This document shows positions 14,425 to 21,699 of a stretch of 26,593 bases of DNA, in pieces. A program made the position numbers and the translations under genes. The notes under the pieces were generated by a model. The model did not search any database. It was given only the letters and a program-made list of their open reading frames with translations, and was not told where the DNA came from. Origin of the DNA: an uncultured Fretibacterium sp. (GTDB lineage: Bacteria; Synergistota; Synergistia; Synergistales; Aminobacteriaceae). The stretch is from the NCBI GenBank assembly GCA_905373185.1, contig CAJPSE010000002.1:1-26593 (forward strand), in the 5' to 3' direction. Position 1 is the first letter of the stretch, and each line of letters starts with the position of its first letter.

Positions 14425-16014
14425 TTACAGTTTCCCCTCCGCCTCGTCCTTCACCAGGCTCCTCCATAGGGAGATACAGGCGCAGACCATGATGATCGCG
14501 AAGGGAGGCGCGGCGGTCAGCGAGACGGTCTGAAGGTTCTGCAGGCCGCCGGTCATCAGGAGCACGATGGCCAGCGCGGCCATCAAGACGCCCCATACGC
14601 CCATCTTGGACTTGGAGGGGTTGAGGTCGCCGTGGTTGGAGTACATCGACAGCACGAACGTGGCGGAGTTGGCGGAGGTGACGAAGAACGTCGTGATGAG
14701 GACCAGCATGAGGATCGACATGACGAACCCGAGGGGATAGTACTGGTAGAGGGCGAAGACGCCCACGGAGATGTCCTTCGTGACCTGAGCGGCGATGTCG
14801 ATGCCCTGGACCAGCTGGAGGTGCAGCCCGGACGTCCCGAAGATGGCGAACCACGTGAAGCTGCCGAGCGCCGGGACGATGAGGACTCCGGCGACGAACT
14901 CGGCGATCGTGCGGCCGCGGGAGATGCGGGCGACGAAGGAGCCGACGAAGGGCGCCCAGGCAATCCACCAGGCCCAGTAGTAGAGGGTCCAGTTCTGCAG
15001 GTGCGACTCGTAGGCCCCGCCATAGGGAGCCATGGAGAAGCTCTCCTTGATCAGTCCGCTGACGTAGTCTCCGATGCCTGTCATCAGGGAGTCGACGATG
15101 GGCAGCGTCGGACCGACGAGGAACAGGGTGACCATCAGCCCCAGGCACACGAGGAGGTTGAAGTTGGCCACCCACTTGATGCCCTTGTCGATGCCCATCA
15201 CGGCCGAGCCCGTGTAGAGCACGGCGAGGATGACGATGATGCCGACCTGGATCATAAGCGTCCTGCTCAGGCCCATATATTCCATAATCCCAACTATGCC
15301 GTTGCCGACCCCGGACATGGGGATTTCGTTCAGGCCCATGACCTCGTTCAGGCCGCTGCCGAGCTGCAGGGTGCCGAGCCCCAGCGAGGTGGTGATGCCG
15401 GCCAGCGTCGCGAAGATGGCCAGGACGTCGACGATCTTGCCGAAGGCGCCGTCAACGGCCTTCTGGCCGACGAGGGGGATGAACAGGGAGCTGATGAGGC
15501 CCGGGGAGTTGCGGCGGAACTGATAGTAGGCCATCGGCATGGCGATGACCGCGTAGCCCGCCCAGGGATGCAGCCCCCAGTGGAAGAAAGAGATCTGCAT
15601 GGCGTCGCGCGCCGCCTGGATCGACCCGGGCTCCGCGCCGAAAGGCACGTTGCCGAAGTGGATCAGGGGCTCGGCCGCGCCGTAGAACACCAGGCCGACG
15701 CCCATCCCGGCGGAGAACAGCATGGCGAACCACGAGGCGTTGCTGTACTCCGGGCGATCCTCCGGGTTGCCGAGGCGCACGTGGCGGAAGCGGCCGAAGG
15801 CCATAAAAAGGCAGAACAGCACGAAGACGTTCATCGTCAGCAGGTAGCCCCAGCCGAAGTACTTGGTCAGGCCGGTGAACAGTGCTTTAGCAAAGGCTCC
15901 GAAGTTCTCCGGGGCCCAGTAGCCCCAGGCCACGACCGCCAGGGTGACGGCGATGGAGATCAGATAGACGGAGTTGTCCTTTTGCCCGGAAATCCTGTTG
16001 CTGTTGTCCGTCAT
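14425..16014 (-). CDS. BCCT-family transporter (betaine/carnitine/choline type)
   Basis: 529 residues with the 12-helix pattern of the family. The unwound helix motif is AGMGVGLVFYG (Gly103-Gly107), the G-M-G-x-G form seen in sodium-coupled glycine betaine carriers. The signature WTLYYWAWWIAWAPFVGSF contains Trp349, Trp350 and Trp353, spaced as the aromatic box that holds the trimethylammonium group in BetP. TM8-9 ends in VARISRGRTIAEF. It lies 122 bp downstream of the reductase component B genes in the same direction, suggesting uptake of the substrate for reduction (betaine or a methylated glycine) rather than only osmoprotection. Exact substrate is inference. It has short cytoplasmic termini, without the long sensory tail of osmoregulated members. 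Confidence 0.92.
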   Translation of the reverse strand: MTDNSNRISGQKDNSVYLISIAVTLAVVAWGYWAPENFGAFAKALFTGLTKYFGWGYLLTMNVFVLFCLFMAFGRFRHVRLGNPEDRPEYSNASWFAMLFSAGMGVGLVFYGAAEPLIHFGNVPFGAEPGSIQAARDAMQISFFHWGLHPWAGYAVIAMPMAYYQFRRNSPGLISSLFIPLVGQKAVDGAFGKIVDVLAIFATLAGITTSLGLGTLQLGSGLNEVMGLNEIPMSGVGNGIVGIMEYMGLSRTLMIQVGIIVILAVLYTGSAVMGIDKGIKWVANFNLLVCLGLMVTLFLVGPTLPIVDSLMTGIGDYVSGLIKESFSMAPYGGAYESHLQNWTLYYWAWWIAWAPFVGSFVARISRGRTIAEFVAGVLIVPALGSFTWFAIFGTSGLHLQLVQGIDIAAQVTKDISVGVFALYQYYPLGFVMSILMLVLITTFFVTSANSATFVLSMYSNHGDLNPSKSKMGVWGVLMAALAIVLLMTGGLQNLQTVSLTAAPPFAIIMVCACISLWRSLVKDEAEGKL

Positions 16015-16045
16015 GGACTGCAGCTCCTTTCAGCGGGAGGATAAA

Positions 16046-16106
16046 GGACGGGGCCGCAAACGGAAATCTCAAGAAAATCCCTTTTGGCCCCGTCCCTTGT
16101 TTTTTT
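16046..16106. terminator. long hairpin between the grd genes and the BCCT gene
   Basis: Perfect 10-bp stem GGACGGGGCC / GGCCCCGTCC at 16046-16055 and 16086-16095. On the plus strand it is followed by TTGTTTTTTT; on the minus strand, the direction of the genes, only by TTTA. It may partly terminate or process the grd-BCCT transcript, and would stop antisense transcription efficiently. Confidence 0.5.
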
Positions 16107-16136
16107 AGTAGCGTTACAACATGTCCTCGATCAAGC

Positions 16137-17447
16137 TTAGAACTTGGACGGAAACACCGTGGGGGTCTCCACCGGCGTGGCGAGGGAGTCGAGGGCTGCC
16201 CCGACGCGGCTGGTGCGCAGCTGCCACTCGGCCTCCTTGCTCAGCTCCGGATCCCCGAGGGGATAGGGGACGGAGACGGTCTGGACCATGCGGTTCGCGC
16301 CCACCGTCTTGGCGACGTCGATAAGGTTGCACATCACGACCACCGGGATGCCCGTGCGCTCGATTTCCTTTGCCATCGTTGCACCGCAACGAGTGCAGGT
16401 GCCTCAGGTCGAGGTGAGGACCACGGCGTCGACCTTGGCGTTGTGCAGTTCCTGGGCTATCTCCCTGCCGAACTTGGCGGCGAAGGCCTGGGTCGTGCCC
16501 GTGCCGACGGTGACGTAGAAGTAGTCGTAGAGCTTACCGATCTTGCCCTGCTTCTCGAAATAGCGCATCGCGTCGACGGGGATGCCGCGGTCCGGCACCG
16601 CGCACATGGCCGCGGGGTCGAAGCCGGCGTGGATGGTCTTGAACACGCCCTCGGGCAGGGAGTCGAGCTTCGAGATGTCGTACTTGCCCCATTTCTGGGC
16701 GGAGGCGCTCTGGATGCGGTCGGGGTTGTCCACCGGGACGACGCCGCTCGAGGAGACCAGCGCGATGGTGGCCTTGCTCAGGTCGGGGACGGGCGCCGCG
16801 GGCGGGATCTTCTCCATCTTGGGGATGACGAGCTCCGTCTGGAAGGGCTGCCCGTTCAGCTTCTTCACCAGCATGTCGATGACGCGGTCGGCGGCCATGC
16901 GGCCGTCGGGCTGCGGGATCTCGGCGCGGATGCCGCGCGGGAAGTAGCCCTCCTGCGCGGCGGGCAGAAGGGGCTCGCCCCTGGCGATCTTCTGGGCGAA
17001 GTCGGCCATCAGGGTGAGGTCGTCCTTCATGAAGGTGGCCTTGCGGCCGCCCTTGAAGATGTAGGCGACGGCCTTGTACTCCTCGACGCCGGGGTTCTCC
17101 TCGTTCATCGAGGTGATGACCGGCACGCCGTACTTCTCGGACACGGCCTTGCAGACCAGACCGCAGCCGACGCCGTAGCGGCCGGCCATGAACGCGGGGC
17201 CGGCGAAAAAGATGTCGAACTCCTTGGTGTCGAGCCAGGCCAGGATCTCCTGCAGGGCCTCCTTGGTGTGGTTGGTGACGTAGTTGTCGCCGCAGACGAT
17301 CGTGTTGGTGACCTCGATGTCCGGCATCATGCCGTTCAGCATCACGGAGCAGCCGATGAGCTGATCGTGAAAGACCGGTTTTGCGTCCGCGGCGTCCTCG
17401 CCGCCGACCTGACCGAAGAACTGGTTGATATAGTGGATTGCCTTCAT
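16137..17447 (-). CDS. grdB/grdF/grdH: selenoprotein: glycine/sarcosine/betaine reductase component B, gamma subunit (Sec at in-frame TGA)
   Basis: 436 residues if the TGA at 16406-16404 is read as selenocysteine (residue 348), the usual family length. The context ...VVLTST-U-GTCTRCGATMAKEIERTG is the family's UxxCxxC redox site, and strong homology continues after the TGA (VGANRMVQTVSVPYPLGDP), so this is not two genes or a frameshift. The N-terminus MKAIHYINQFFGQ is typical. Component B binds the substrate through its pyruvoyl-containing partner and passes a carboxymethyl group to selenoprotein A; component C then yields acetyl phosphate. GrdB, GrdF and GrdH cannot be separated by eye; the BCCT neighbour favours betaine or sarcosine. 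The ATG is 24 bp after the upstream subunit. grdA, grdC and grdD are not in the window. Confidence 0.93.
16377..16406 (-). promoter_or_regulatory. UGA selenocysteine codon with candidate bacterial SECIS hairpin
   Basis: Directly after the TGA the minus strand can form GCACC-(12)-GGTGC, or alternatively TGCAC-(8)-GTGCA. Bacterial SECIS elements sit immediately downstream of UGA in the coding region and bind SelB. The short helix is plausible but not diagnostic; the protein context is the stronger evidence for recoding. Confidence 0.4.
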
Positions 17448-17471
17448 TTCCTGTCCCTCCTCGCTGAACGG

Positions 17472-18779
17472 TTAAAAGTCGGCGCAGGTTCTTCTGGAGT
17501 AGCCGCTGATGTGGTTGGCGCAGAACATCCCGTTGTTCTCCATGACGAAGGAGCCGTCGGGATCGATGCAGCCCTCCCAGCCTCCGCTGTTGCCGTCGCG
17601 GGCCAGGGCCTCCAGCTCGCCGATGACCTCCATTTTGGGGAACCTGTACATCTGGGAGACGTTTCCGGTGGTGACCAGGGCGTCGGTGGCGGGGTTCATG
17701 GACACCAGCGGCTGGGACGCGCCGTCGCGGCCCGTGCACTCGTCGGAGAGCCCGACCGTCTTGATCCCCAGCCTCTCGAGCTCCACCAGCATGGCGGTGT
17801 AGTCCACGTCGGGGTTGCCGTAGCCCTCCTCCACGACGACCGCGCCCTTCGCGCCGAGGTTGACCGCGATCTCCCCCGCCATCTTGACGCAGCGCACCTT
17901 CTCGTCCATCTTGACGTTCAGCGTGGACATCAAAACGCCCAGGAAGTTGATCGACTTGCCGTGCTCGGCGTAGAGCCTCTTGAGCATCGGGTTGACGGCG
18001 AACTCGTAGGTCGAGATCTTCGAGGACGAGGGCATGAAGCTGCCGGACACCATGCAGCCGTCGAGCAGCTCGTTGGGGTGCATCAGGGTGGGCAGGATGT
18101 GGTTGCCGTCCCAGCCGTAGATCAGGGTGTTGTAACCCATGGCCTCCATCTGGGTCTGGGGCTGGAGCACGTAGAGCACGCCGGGAAGGGCCTTGACGGC
18201 GTCGCTGCGGTCGGGGATGGCGGGCAGGTCATAGACCTCGAGATTCTCGGGCTCGAGGTCCTTGACGCACTGGCCGACGTACTCGGCCAGCCTCATGCCC
18301 GCCCAGCGGAGCGCATGGTTTTTCTTCTGCTGCTCCCTGCGCTCGAACTCCTCGTCCGTGTCCGCGACCAGTACGAGGTTCGGCATGTCCCCGAAGATGG
18401 TGTGGTGCTGATACTGGCCGCCCATGGCGATCAGGCCGTCCTGAAATCCACCGGCGTGCTCGCCCACGACGAGCAGCGAGCAGTCCTGCAGGCAGTGCGT
18501 GCGGCCGGAGCCGGCTATTTCCATCTCGGACAGGACCCCGGGGAAGATCCCGTGTCCGCCGGAGACCTTGCAGCGCATCTCGAGCGCTTCCTTGACGGGG
18601 CAGAGCACGACCTCGTCGCCGGGGTGCACGATGCGGAGATCCGCGGTCGTGATGTGCTCGTCCTCCTTCACGACCTTCAGGAGCTCCTCCTTGTTGATGG
18701 TGAGGATCCCATTGCTGTAGCCCGTCTTGTCGCCGAACTTGATGTCCTTGACGTGGAAGGCTCCAATCTCAAGTCTCAT
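17472..18779 (-). CDS. grdE/grdG/grdI: glycine/sarcosine/betaine reductase component B, alpha and beta subunit proprotein
   Basis: 435 residues. This proprotein family is cleaved in the middle at a cysteine to give two subunits, the new N-terminus becoming a pyruvoyl group that binds the amine substrate. Cys242 (HPNELLDGCMVSGSF) lies at the position I recall for the processed cysteine of GrdE, though this is from memory. Other typical parts: MRLEIGAFHVKDIKFGDKT at the N-terminus, SGRTH, PTLMHPNELLDG, EEGYGNPD, DECTGRDGASQPL and MENNGMFC near the end. The last motifs resemble GrdG and GrdI (sarcosine, betaine) more than GrdE. AAGGAG precedes the ATG by 10 bases. It is first in the operon, with the selenoprotein subunit 24 bp downstream. 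Confidence 0.9.
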   Translation of the reverse strand: MRLEIGAFHVKDIKFGDKTGYSNGILTINKEELLKVVKEDEHITTADLRIVHPGDEVVLCPVKEALEMRCKVSGGHGIFPGVLSEMEIAGSGRTHCLQDCSLLVVGEHAGGFQDGLIAMGGQYQHHTIFGDMPNLVLVADTDEEFERREQQKKNHALRWAGMRLAEYVGQCVKDLEPENLEVYDLPAIPDRSDAVKALPGVLYVLQPQTQMEAMGYNTLIYGWDGNHILPTLMHPNELLDGCMVSGSFMPSSSKISTYEFAVNPMLKRLYAEHGKSINFLGVLMSTLNVKMDEKVRCVKMAGEIAVNLGAKGAVVVEEGYGNPDVDYTAMLVELERLGIKTVGLSDECTGRDGASQPLVSMNPATDALVTTGNVSQMYRFPKMEVIGELEALARDGNSGGWEGCIDPDGSFVMENNGMFCANHISGYSRRTCADF

Positions 18780-18824
18780 GCCGTGATCACTCCTTGAATA
18801 TTGGGATAGAAAGCTACGGCAATC

Positions 18825-18873
18825 ATTATAAAAAGAGAAGGGTATCGAACGCCATAACGAAAAACGTTAAGGC
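18825..18873 (-). promoter_or_regulatory. grd operon promoter: -10 with upstream palindrome
   Basis: On the minus strand TATAAT lies at 18830-18825, about 45 bases before the ATG. No -35 hexamer is recognisable, but an inverted repeat GCCATAACG-AAAAA-CGTTAAGGC (18851-18873, 8 of 9 pairs, core TAACG/CGTTA) covers the place where it should be and beyond. This suggests an activator- or repressor-controlled promoter. The rest of the 18780-19085 gap holds a weak TATACT at 19003-19008 (+) and nothing else I can support. Confidence 0.45.
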
Positions 18874-19085
18874 GCGGGTAGTAAAAAACGTGACAGGCAG
18901 GATACGGTGGCGGACGACGGGCAAAATGTCCCGGAACTTCCCGGTAGGGTTTGAGTTTTTTCGGAGCGTCAGGTCCCCCTTCCTCGAAGCCGAGTTCTGT
19001 CCTATACTTGTCTGCGTTCATATTGTCGGGTAACGGTAATGGAAAAGAAATAGGAATAGGAATGAAAGCCGAAGGAGGTCTGGGT

Positions 19086-19727
19086 ATGGATGAGATGAAA
19101 GCCTTTGCCGTTCTGGGGGTACCTCCGGACTCGCCGTTCGCCGATGTCCATCAGGCCTATTGCCGTTTGTGCCGTCTGTACGGCGTTGAAAACGACCCGT
19201 CCCCAGAGGCCGCGATGAGATATCGGGAGGTGGGCACGGCCTACGCGGTCCTGAAGGGGAAATTCGAGGGCAAGTCGGATATCCCGACGCAACGGGACCT
19301 TGGCGTTTGGGTGTCGCACGGGAGCTCTCGGGCCGACGCCATGGCGGACTTGATCTTCTTCGAGGCGAGGCGTGAAAAGGAGGAGAAGCGTCGCCGCAGG
19401 ATCCGTTTCCTGGGGGCCGTATGCGGTTCCCTGCTGCTTCCGATCCTCAGCGCAAGCGGAACGTATCTTCTGTTCGGGCTCCTTTCGATCCCCGCGACCT
19501 ACCTGCTGTGCTCCTTCCTGGAGCAATACGGCATCCTCTCCCAAAGGGGGACGGACGAGGCCTTCTTCTCCCTGCCCTGTCTGAGCTGGTTCCTGTGGCA
19601 TCTCCTCGTCTCTTTTGGGGCTTACCGCGGCGACGAATCCCTTCTCCTTGTCGTCAAACTCATCGGCAGACAGACACATTTTCTTATCATCGCTTATTTT
19701 TTGCGTCTATGGCTCCGAAGAGGCTGA
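19086..19727 (+). CDS. membrane protein with a degenerate J-like N-terminal domain
   Basis: 213 residues from the ATG at 19086, with AAGGAGGT 7-8 bases upstream. The N-terminal 60 residues follow J-domain spacing: FAVLGVPPDSPFADVHQAYCRLCRLY, then a loop, then AAMRYREVGTAYAVLKG. The HPD triad expected after helix II is replaced by YGVENDPSP, so Hsp70 stimulation is doubtful. A basic linker (EARREKEEKRRRRIR) leads into about three hydrophobic segments (LGAVCGSLLLPILSASGTYL, LLSIPATYLLCSFL and a C-terminal one near LLLVVKLIG...FLIIAYFLRLW). It would be an inner-membrane protein with a cytosolic N-terminus. Function unknown. It is convergent with the response regulator gene. Confidence 0.65.
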   Translation: MDEMKAFAVLGVPPDSPFADVHQAYCRLCRLYGVENDPSPEAAMRYREVGTAYAVLKGKFEGKSDIPTQRDLGVWVSHGSSRADAMADLIFFEARREKEEKRRRRIRFLGAVCGSLLLPILSASGTYLLFGLLSIPATYLLCSFLEQYGILSQRGTDEAFFSLPCLSWFLWHLLVSFGAYRGDESLLLVVKLIGRQTHFLIIAYFLRLWLRRG

Positions 19728-19769
19728 AAGCTGACGCTTCCTTAGATGGCGGTTTTGGCGGTTTCAGCC
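19722..19769. terminator. inverted repeat between convergent genes
   Basis: GGCTGAAA (19722-19729) and TTTCAGCC (19762-19769), 8 bp with a 32-base loop, spanning the end of the J-like gene and just before the response regulator stop. A possible shared terminator, without a clear T-run. Confidence 0.3.
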
Positions 19770-19774
19770 GGGCC

Positions 19775-20425
19775 TCAACTCAGGTCCAGGTACCCCTCGC
19801 GGATCGCGTAGCGGGTCAGCTCGGCCATGCTGTTGCAGCCCACCTTGTCCATGATGCGGCGCCGGTGTGTGTCGACGGTGTTCTTGCTGATGTCGAGCCG
19901 CGCGGCTATCTGCTTGGCGTTCAGCCCCTTGACGAGAAGCCTCAGGACATCCTGTTCTCGGTCCGACAGGGGAGAGGCGGACGACTTCGCCTCCGCCTGC
20001 AGCAGGCGCAGGTAGTCCTCGATCAGTGCGGGCAGCACGGAGGGGGTCAGATAGTATTGTCCCGCCATGACGGCACGGACGGCCGTGTAGAGCTCCTCGG
20101 AGGTGCACTCCTTGAGGATGTAGCCTCGGGCTCCCGCCTTGAGGCTCTCCACGATGAGCTCGCGGTCGCCGTGCATGGACAGGACCAGCACCCTGATCCC
20201 GGGAGATTTTTCGACGATCTGGCGGGTCGCCTGTATCCCGTTGAGGCGTGGCATGGTCATGTCCATCAGGACGACGTCCGGTTCCGTCAGGACCGTCCGC
20301 TCCAGGGCCTCCAACCCGTCCCGGGCCTGGCCGGCCAGCTCGATGTCCGGTGCCTTGAGAATAAGCTCCTTCAGGCCCTCCAGGAACAGATCGTGGTCGT
20401 CGGCGAGGAGCACGCGGATGCTCAT
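19775..20425 (-). CDS. NarL/FixJ-type response regulator
   Basis: 216 residues. The receiver domain (1-120) has the acidic pair Asp9-Asp10, the phosphorylation site Asp55 (VVLMDMTMPRLNG), and Lys in ARGYILKE. The LuxR-type DNA-binding domain (about 150-216) carries LSDREQDVLRLLVKGLNAKQ and the recognition helix ISKNTVDTHRRRIMDK. The ATG overlaps the stop of the histidine kinase gene as ATGA, so the pair is translated together and almost certainly works together. It would act as a dimer on target promoters after phosphorylation. Targets are unknown; no obvious palindromic site lies at its own operon start. Confidence 0.93.
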   Translation of the reverse strand: MSIRVLLADDHDLFLEGLKELILKAPDIELAGQARDGLEALERTVLTEPDVVLMDMTMPRLNGIQATRQIVEKSPGIRVLVLSMHGDRELIVESLKAGARGYILKECTSEELYTAVRAVMAGQYYLTPSVLPALIEDYLRLLQAEAKSSASPLSDREQDVLRLLVKGLNAKQIAARLDISKNTVDTHRRRIMDKVGCNSMAELTRYAIREGYLDLS

Positions 20426-21510
20426 TTGAACTCCCCCTCCCTCAGTTTCAGGGGGCAGGACATCGCCACCGTCGCCCCCTCGCCTGGGACGGACACGATT
20501 CGGACGCTGCCGCCGATGGCCTGGAGACGTTCGCGGATGCTGAAGAGCCCGAAACCCTTGGCGGCCCTGGCGAGCGCGGCGTCGTCCAGGCTGAAGGCCG
20601 GGTCGAAACCGTGCCCGTCGTCCTCGACGGCGACCATGATCCTCCCCGGGCCGCGGTTGACGATGATGGTGACCCGACTCGCCCCGGAGTGCTTGATCGC
20701 GTTGAGCAGCAGCTCGCGCGTCATGCGGTAGAGGATGATGCAGATGGCGTCGTCGGCGTTGAACTCCCCGATGGTGCCGCGGGAGCGCAGGCTCCATTCG
20801 ATGCCCTGAGGCTCCAGCAGGGACTTCGCCAGCGCCTCGAGCGCCGGGTTGAGCCCCACCTCCTTGAGGACGGGCGGGCTCAGCTCGAAGATCAGACTGC
20901 GGCTCTGGGAGATGAGCCGTTCCGTCGCCGCCGCCAGGCGCTCGACCTCCTTGCGGACGGAGGGCGGCAGGTCCTCCTCCATGAGGCTGCGGAGCGTCTT
21001 GAGCTGTGCGACGAGCTCATAGCCGATGCGGTCGTGGATGTCCGTGGCGATCGCCCGCCGCGTGTTCTCCTCGCTGAGCGTCAGCTGGGCGGCCAGCGCG
21101 CGCAGCTCCTCCTGCTTATCCTTGAGCGCGTCGTTCGAGAGCTTCCAGTCCGTCTTGTCCATGAAGATCACAGCGGCCCGCCTCCGCGGCAGGGGGAAGG
21201 CAATGGCCCCGAGGTAGCTGCCGGCGTCCCGGCTCTCGCCCTCGCAGTGCACCGTGTGCCCCAGCCGAATGCAGTCGACGATGATCCTCGGCCAGCACGC
21301 CTCCGACCTCGGCCACACGTCAAGGAAATTGCGCCCCACGATGTCCCGCTTCCTCACTCTCATCACGCGCTCGTAGGCCGGGTTGACGTCGACATAAAAG
21401 ATCCTGTCGGCGCTCAGGACGCTTCGGGCTTCGCCCTCGACCCGATAGAGGGCGATGGGGTTGAATACCCGCTCGAAAAAGATCTGATACGAAAACTGGT
21501 CTTTCCCCAT
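20422..21510 (-). CDS. cytoplasmic PAS-domain sensor histidine kinase (HisKA_3, NarX/DegS type)
   Basis: 362 residues, with no signal peptide or membrane helix. An N-terminal PAS-like domain (about 5-120; YVDVNPAYERVMR, VGRNFLDVWP, AVIFMDKTDWK) is followed by a coiled linker, a HisKA_3 dimerisation helix with the phospho-acceptor His159 (ATDIHDRIGYELVAQL), and a HATPase domain with N-box ELLLNAIKHSGA, G1 DDGHGFD and G2 GFGLFSIRERL. The sensor is therefore in the cytoplasm and probably responds to a small ligand or redox state. It is translationally coupled to the response regulator. The chemoreceptor gene lies 189 bp upstream on the same strand. Confidence 0.92.
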   Translation of the reverse strand: MGKDQFSYQIFFERVFNPIALYRVEGEARSVLSADRIFYVDVNPAYERVMRVRKRDIVGRNFLDVWPRSEACWPRIIVDCIRLGHTVHCEGESRDAGSYLGAIAFPLPRRRAAVIFMDKTDWKLSNDALKDKQEELRALAAQLTLSEENTRRAIATDIHDRIGYELVAQLKTLRSLMEEDLPPSVRKEVERLAAATERLISQSRSLIFELSPPVLKEVGLNPALEALAKSLLEPQGIEWSLRSRGTIGEFNADDAICIILYRMTRELLLNAIKHSGASRVTIIVNRGPGRIMVAVEDDGHGFDPAFSLDDAALARAAKGFGLFSIRERLQAIGGSVRIVSVPGEGATVAMSCPLKLREGEFK

Positions 21511-21699
21511 TCCTGAAACCCCTCTTGTCGAAACTCCGATGTCGAAAGCCCGGAATTTCGAGAGCCCCGAGCGGAATCGGGTACGTATCCGCGACGAAAC
21601 AGAACGGGTTCTCCCGACTTGGGGACCCGTTCCGCTTCGTCAACACCTTTATTCCTTCACGGTTTATTTTCTCATCATCTATTCCCTTTTTTTCATCAT

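Noticed and set aside
16404..16406. Nonsense mutation splitting the component B gene
   Set aside because: The stop is TGA at the conserved selenocysteine position, and homology continues in the same frame, so recoding explains it.
16443..18797. A 784-codon open frame on the plus strand, antisense to the reductase genes
   Set aside because: It lies opposite two genes with unmistakable family motifs. Long antisense frames are common in GC-rich coding DNA, and its sequence is low-complexity in His, Val and Asp.
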